Shown piece after piece: positions 63,236 through 64,000 of a stretch of 64,000 nt of DNA; the first letter of the stretch is position 1; the number at the start of each line of letters is the position of its first letter. Source of the stretch: Myrica gale (Eukaryota; Streptophyta; Magnoliopsida; Fagales; Myricaceae); the NCBI GenBank assembly GCA_963930655.1, contig OZ005609.1, positions 25,431,001 through 25,495,000 of the forward strand. Reading direction: 5' to 3'. The notes under the pieces were generated by a model. The model was given only the letters and a program-made list of their open reading frames with translations. It did not search any database and was not told the DNA's origin. The position numbers were made by a program, and so were the translations under genes.

Positions 63236-63453
63236 AGTTTGTTTAGTTATGTTTTTGTGAGTTATATGGATTTTAGTTGTGGTTTGGATGATTTCTCTCT
63301 TATAATGACGGTATGCTTCCGTCATAAATGAGACCTATTAATAGCTTGTTTAATTATGTTTTTGTGAGTTTTATCGATTTTAGTTGTGGTTTGGATGATT
63401 TCTCTCTTGTGATGACGGTATGCTTCCGTCGTCATAAGTGAGACCTATTAATA
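63236..63453 (+). repeat. Tandem duplication of a unit of about 107 bp
   Basis: Two adjacent copies, 63236-63342 and 63343-63453, each run from AGTTTGTTTAGTTATG (or AGCTTGTTTAATTATG) to GAGACCTATTAATA and share TTTTAGTTGTGGTTTGGATG and GACGGTATGCTTCCGTC. The second copy has a small insertion (GTC). The GACGG...CCGTC part is an inverted repeat. Confidence 0.85.
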
Positions 63454-64000
63454 ATATAATTCGAAGGTATTGTCCTCATTTGGTTAACAAAAAAGTCTTA
63501 ACCTAATTGTCTCTTATTATAAGTTGATCTAAATAAGAGAAATATGGTTTGCGGAAATAGAAGAAGTATCACAAGCGAATATACGTTTTGCAGTGTTAAT
63601 TCAACCGCTACCTACTTATACCATCTATATGTATTATAAAAATTATTTCAACTGTCTGAATTTTACTTGTGCACTAATATGTTGTAATATAGAATTGGGT
63701 GGTGTTTGCCTAACATTGTTTTAAAAATACATAAATAAATAATATTACGAACTAAATACAAAAGTTAAAAGCTAAATTGGAGAGGGATGTCACTTTAGCA
63801 ACTCGTGTAATAGTTAACAATTTGGATGAAGAGGGTATTCGAACTTTCGACTAATCATTCGGACTTGTGCAAACCCTCCTTCTCATACAAAGAGGGTAAT
63901 TACTGGATCACGGGTCCTGAGAGTGAACCTAAACGACTAGTATATATAACCTTCTATTCTAAATAGATAATTTCACAAGCGCCCTTAGGACCTTATTTTC
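63454..64000. other. Right edge of the window, nothing recognised
   Basis: AT-rich sequence without a supported feature. Confidence 0.5.

Overview
This is a eudicot plant nuclear sequence. The genes have many short exons separated by GT-AG introns, the proteins are plant-specific types, non-coding DNA is AT-rich, and transposon debris is dense. I cannot name the species from the sequence. No bacterial, organellar or viral gene block is visible. All gene models below were built by eye from reading frames, splice sites and family conservation.

Left part (1-7.6 kb): two tandem minus-strand copies of a WAT1-type (Walls Are Thin 1, EamA/drug-metabolite transporter superfamily) gene. The copy at 974-2802 is complete: six exons, 376 codons. 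The copy at 4053-5482 keeps five exons but has an in-frame TAA in exon 5, and no sixth exon is recognisable. It is either a pseudogene or a truncated transporter. Both copies share a GC-AG intron.

Centre (7.6-29.6 kb): two head-to-tail plus-strand genes. The first is a MORC-family GHKL ATPase of 18 exons and 578 codons. Its introns contain a hAT-type miniature element with a perfect 8-bp target duplication, a SINE-like insertion and other repeats. The second is NERD1, a membrane-anchored FG-GAP-like protein of 13 exons and 695 codons.

37-38.5 kb: a two-exon minus-strand SHI/STYLISH-related (SRS) transcription factor of 332 codons, with its C3HC3H zinc finger and IGGH domain intact.

The remainder (29.6-37 kb and 38.5-64 kb) has no gene that I recognise. 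It is filled with transposon remains whose ends can often be placed by target-site duplications. These include two Mutator-like elements with 9-bp duplications, two hAT-like elements of 1.3-1.6 kb with 8-bp duplications, a roughly 3.4-kb solo-LTR candidate, Tourist-like and other MITEs, SINE-like insertions, tandem duplications and microsatellites.

The genes do not form a shared pathway: cell-wall/auxin-related transport, heterochromatin silencing, cell expansion and organ-identity transcription are simply neighbours. I found no convincing undescribed system. The items most worth checking are the decayed WAT1 duplicate, the shared GC splice donor, the upstream-ORF arrangements before MORC and NERD1, and the well-delimited non-autonomous transposons.
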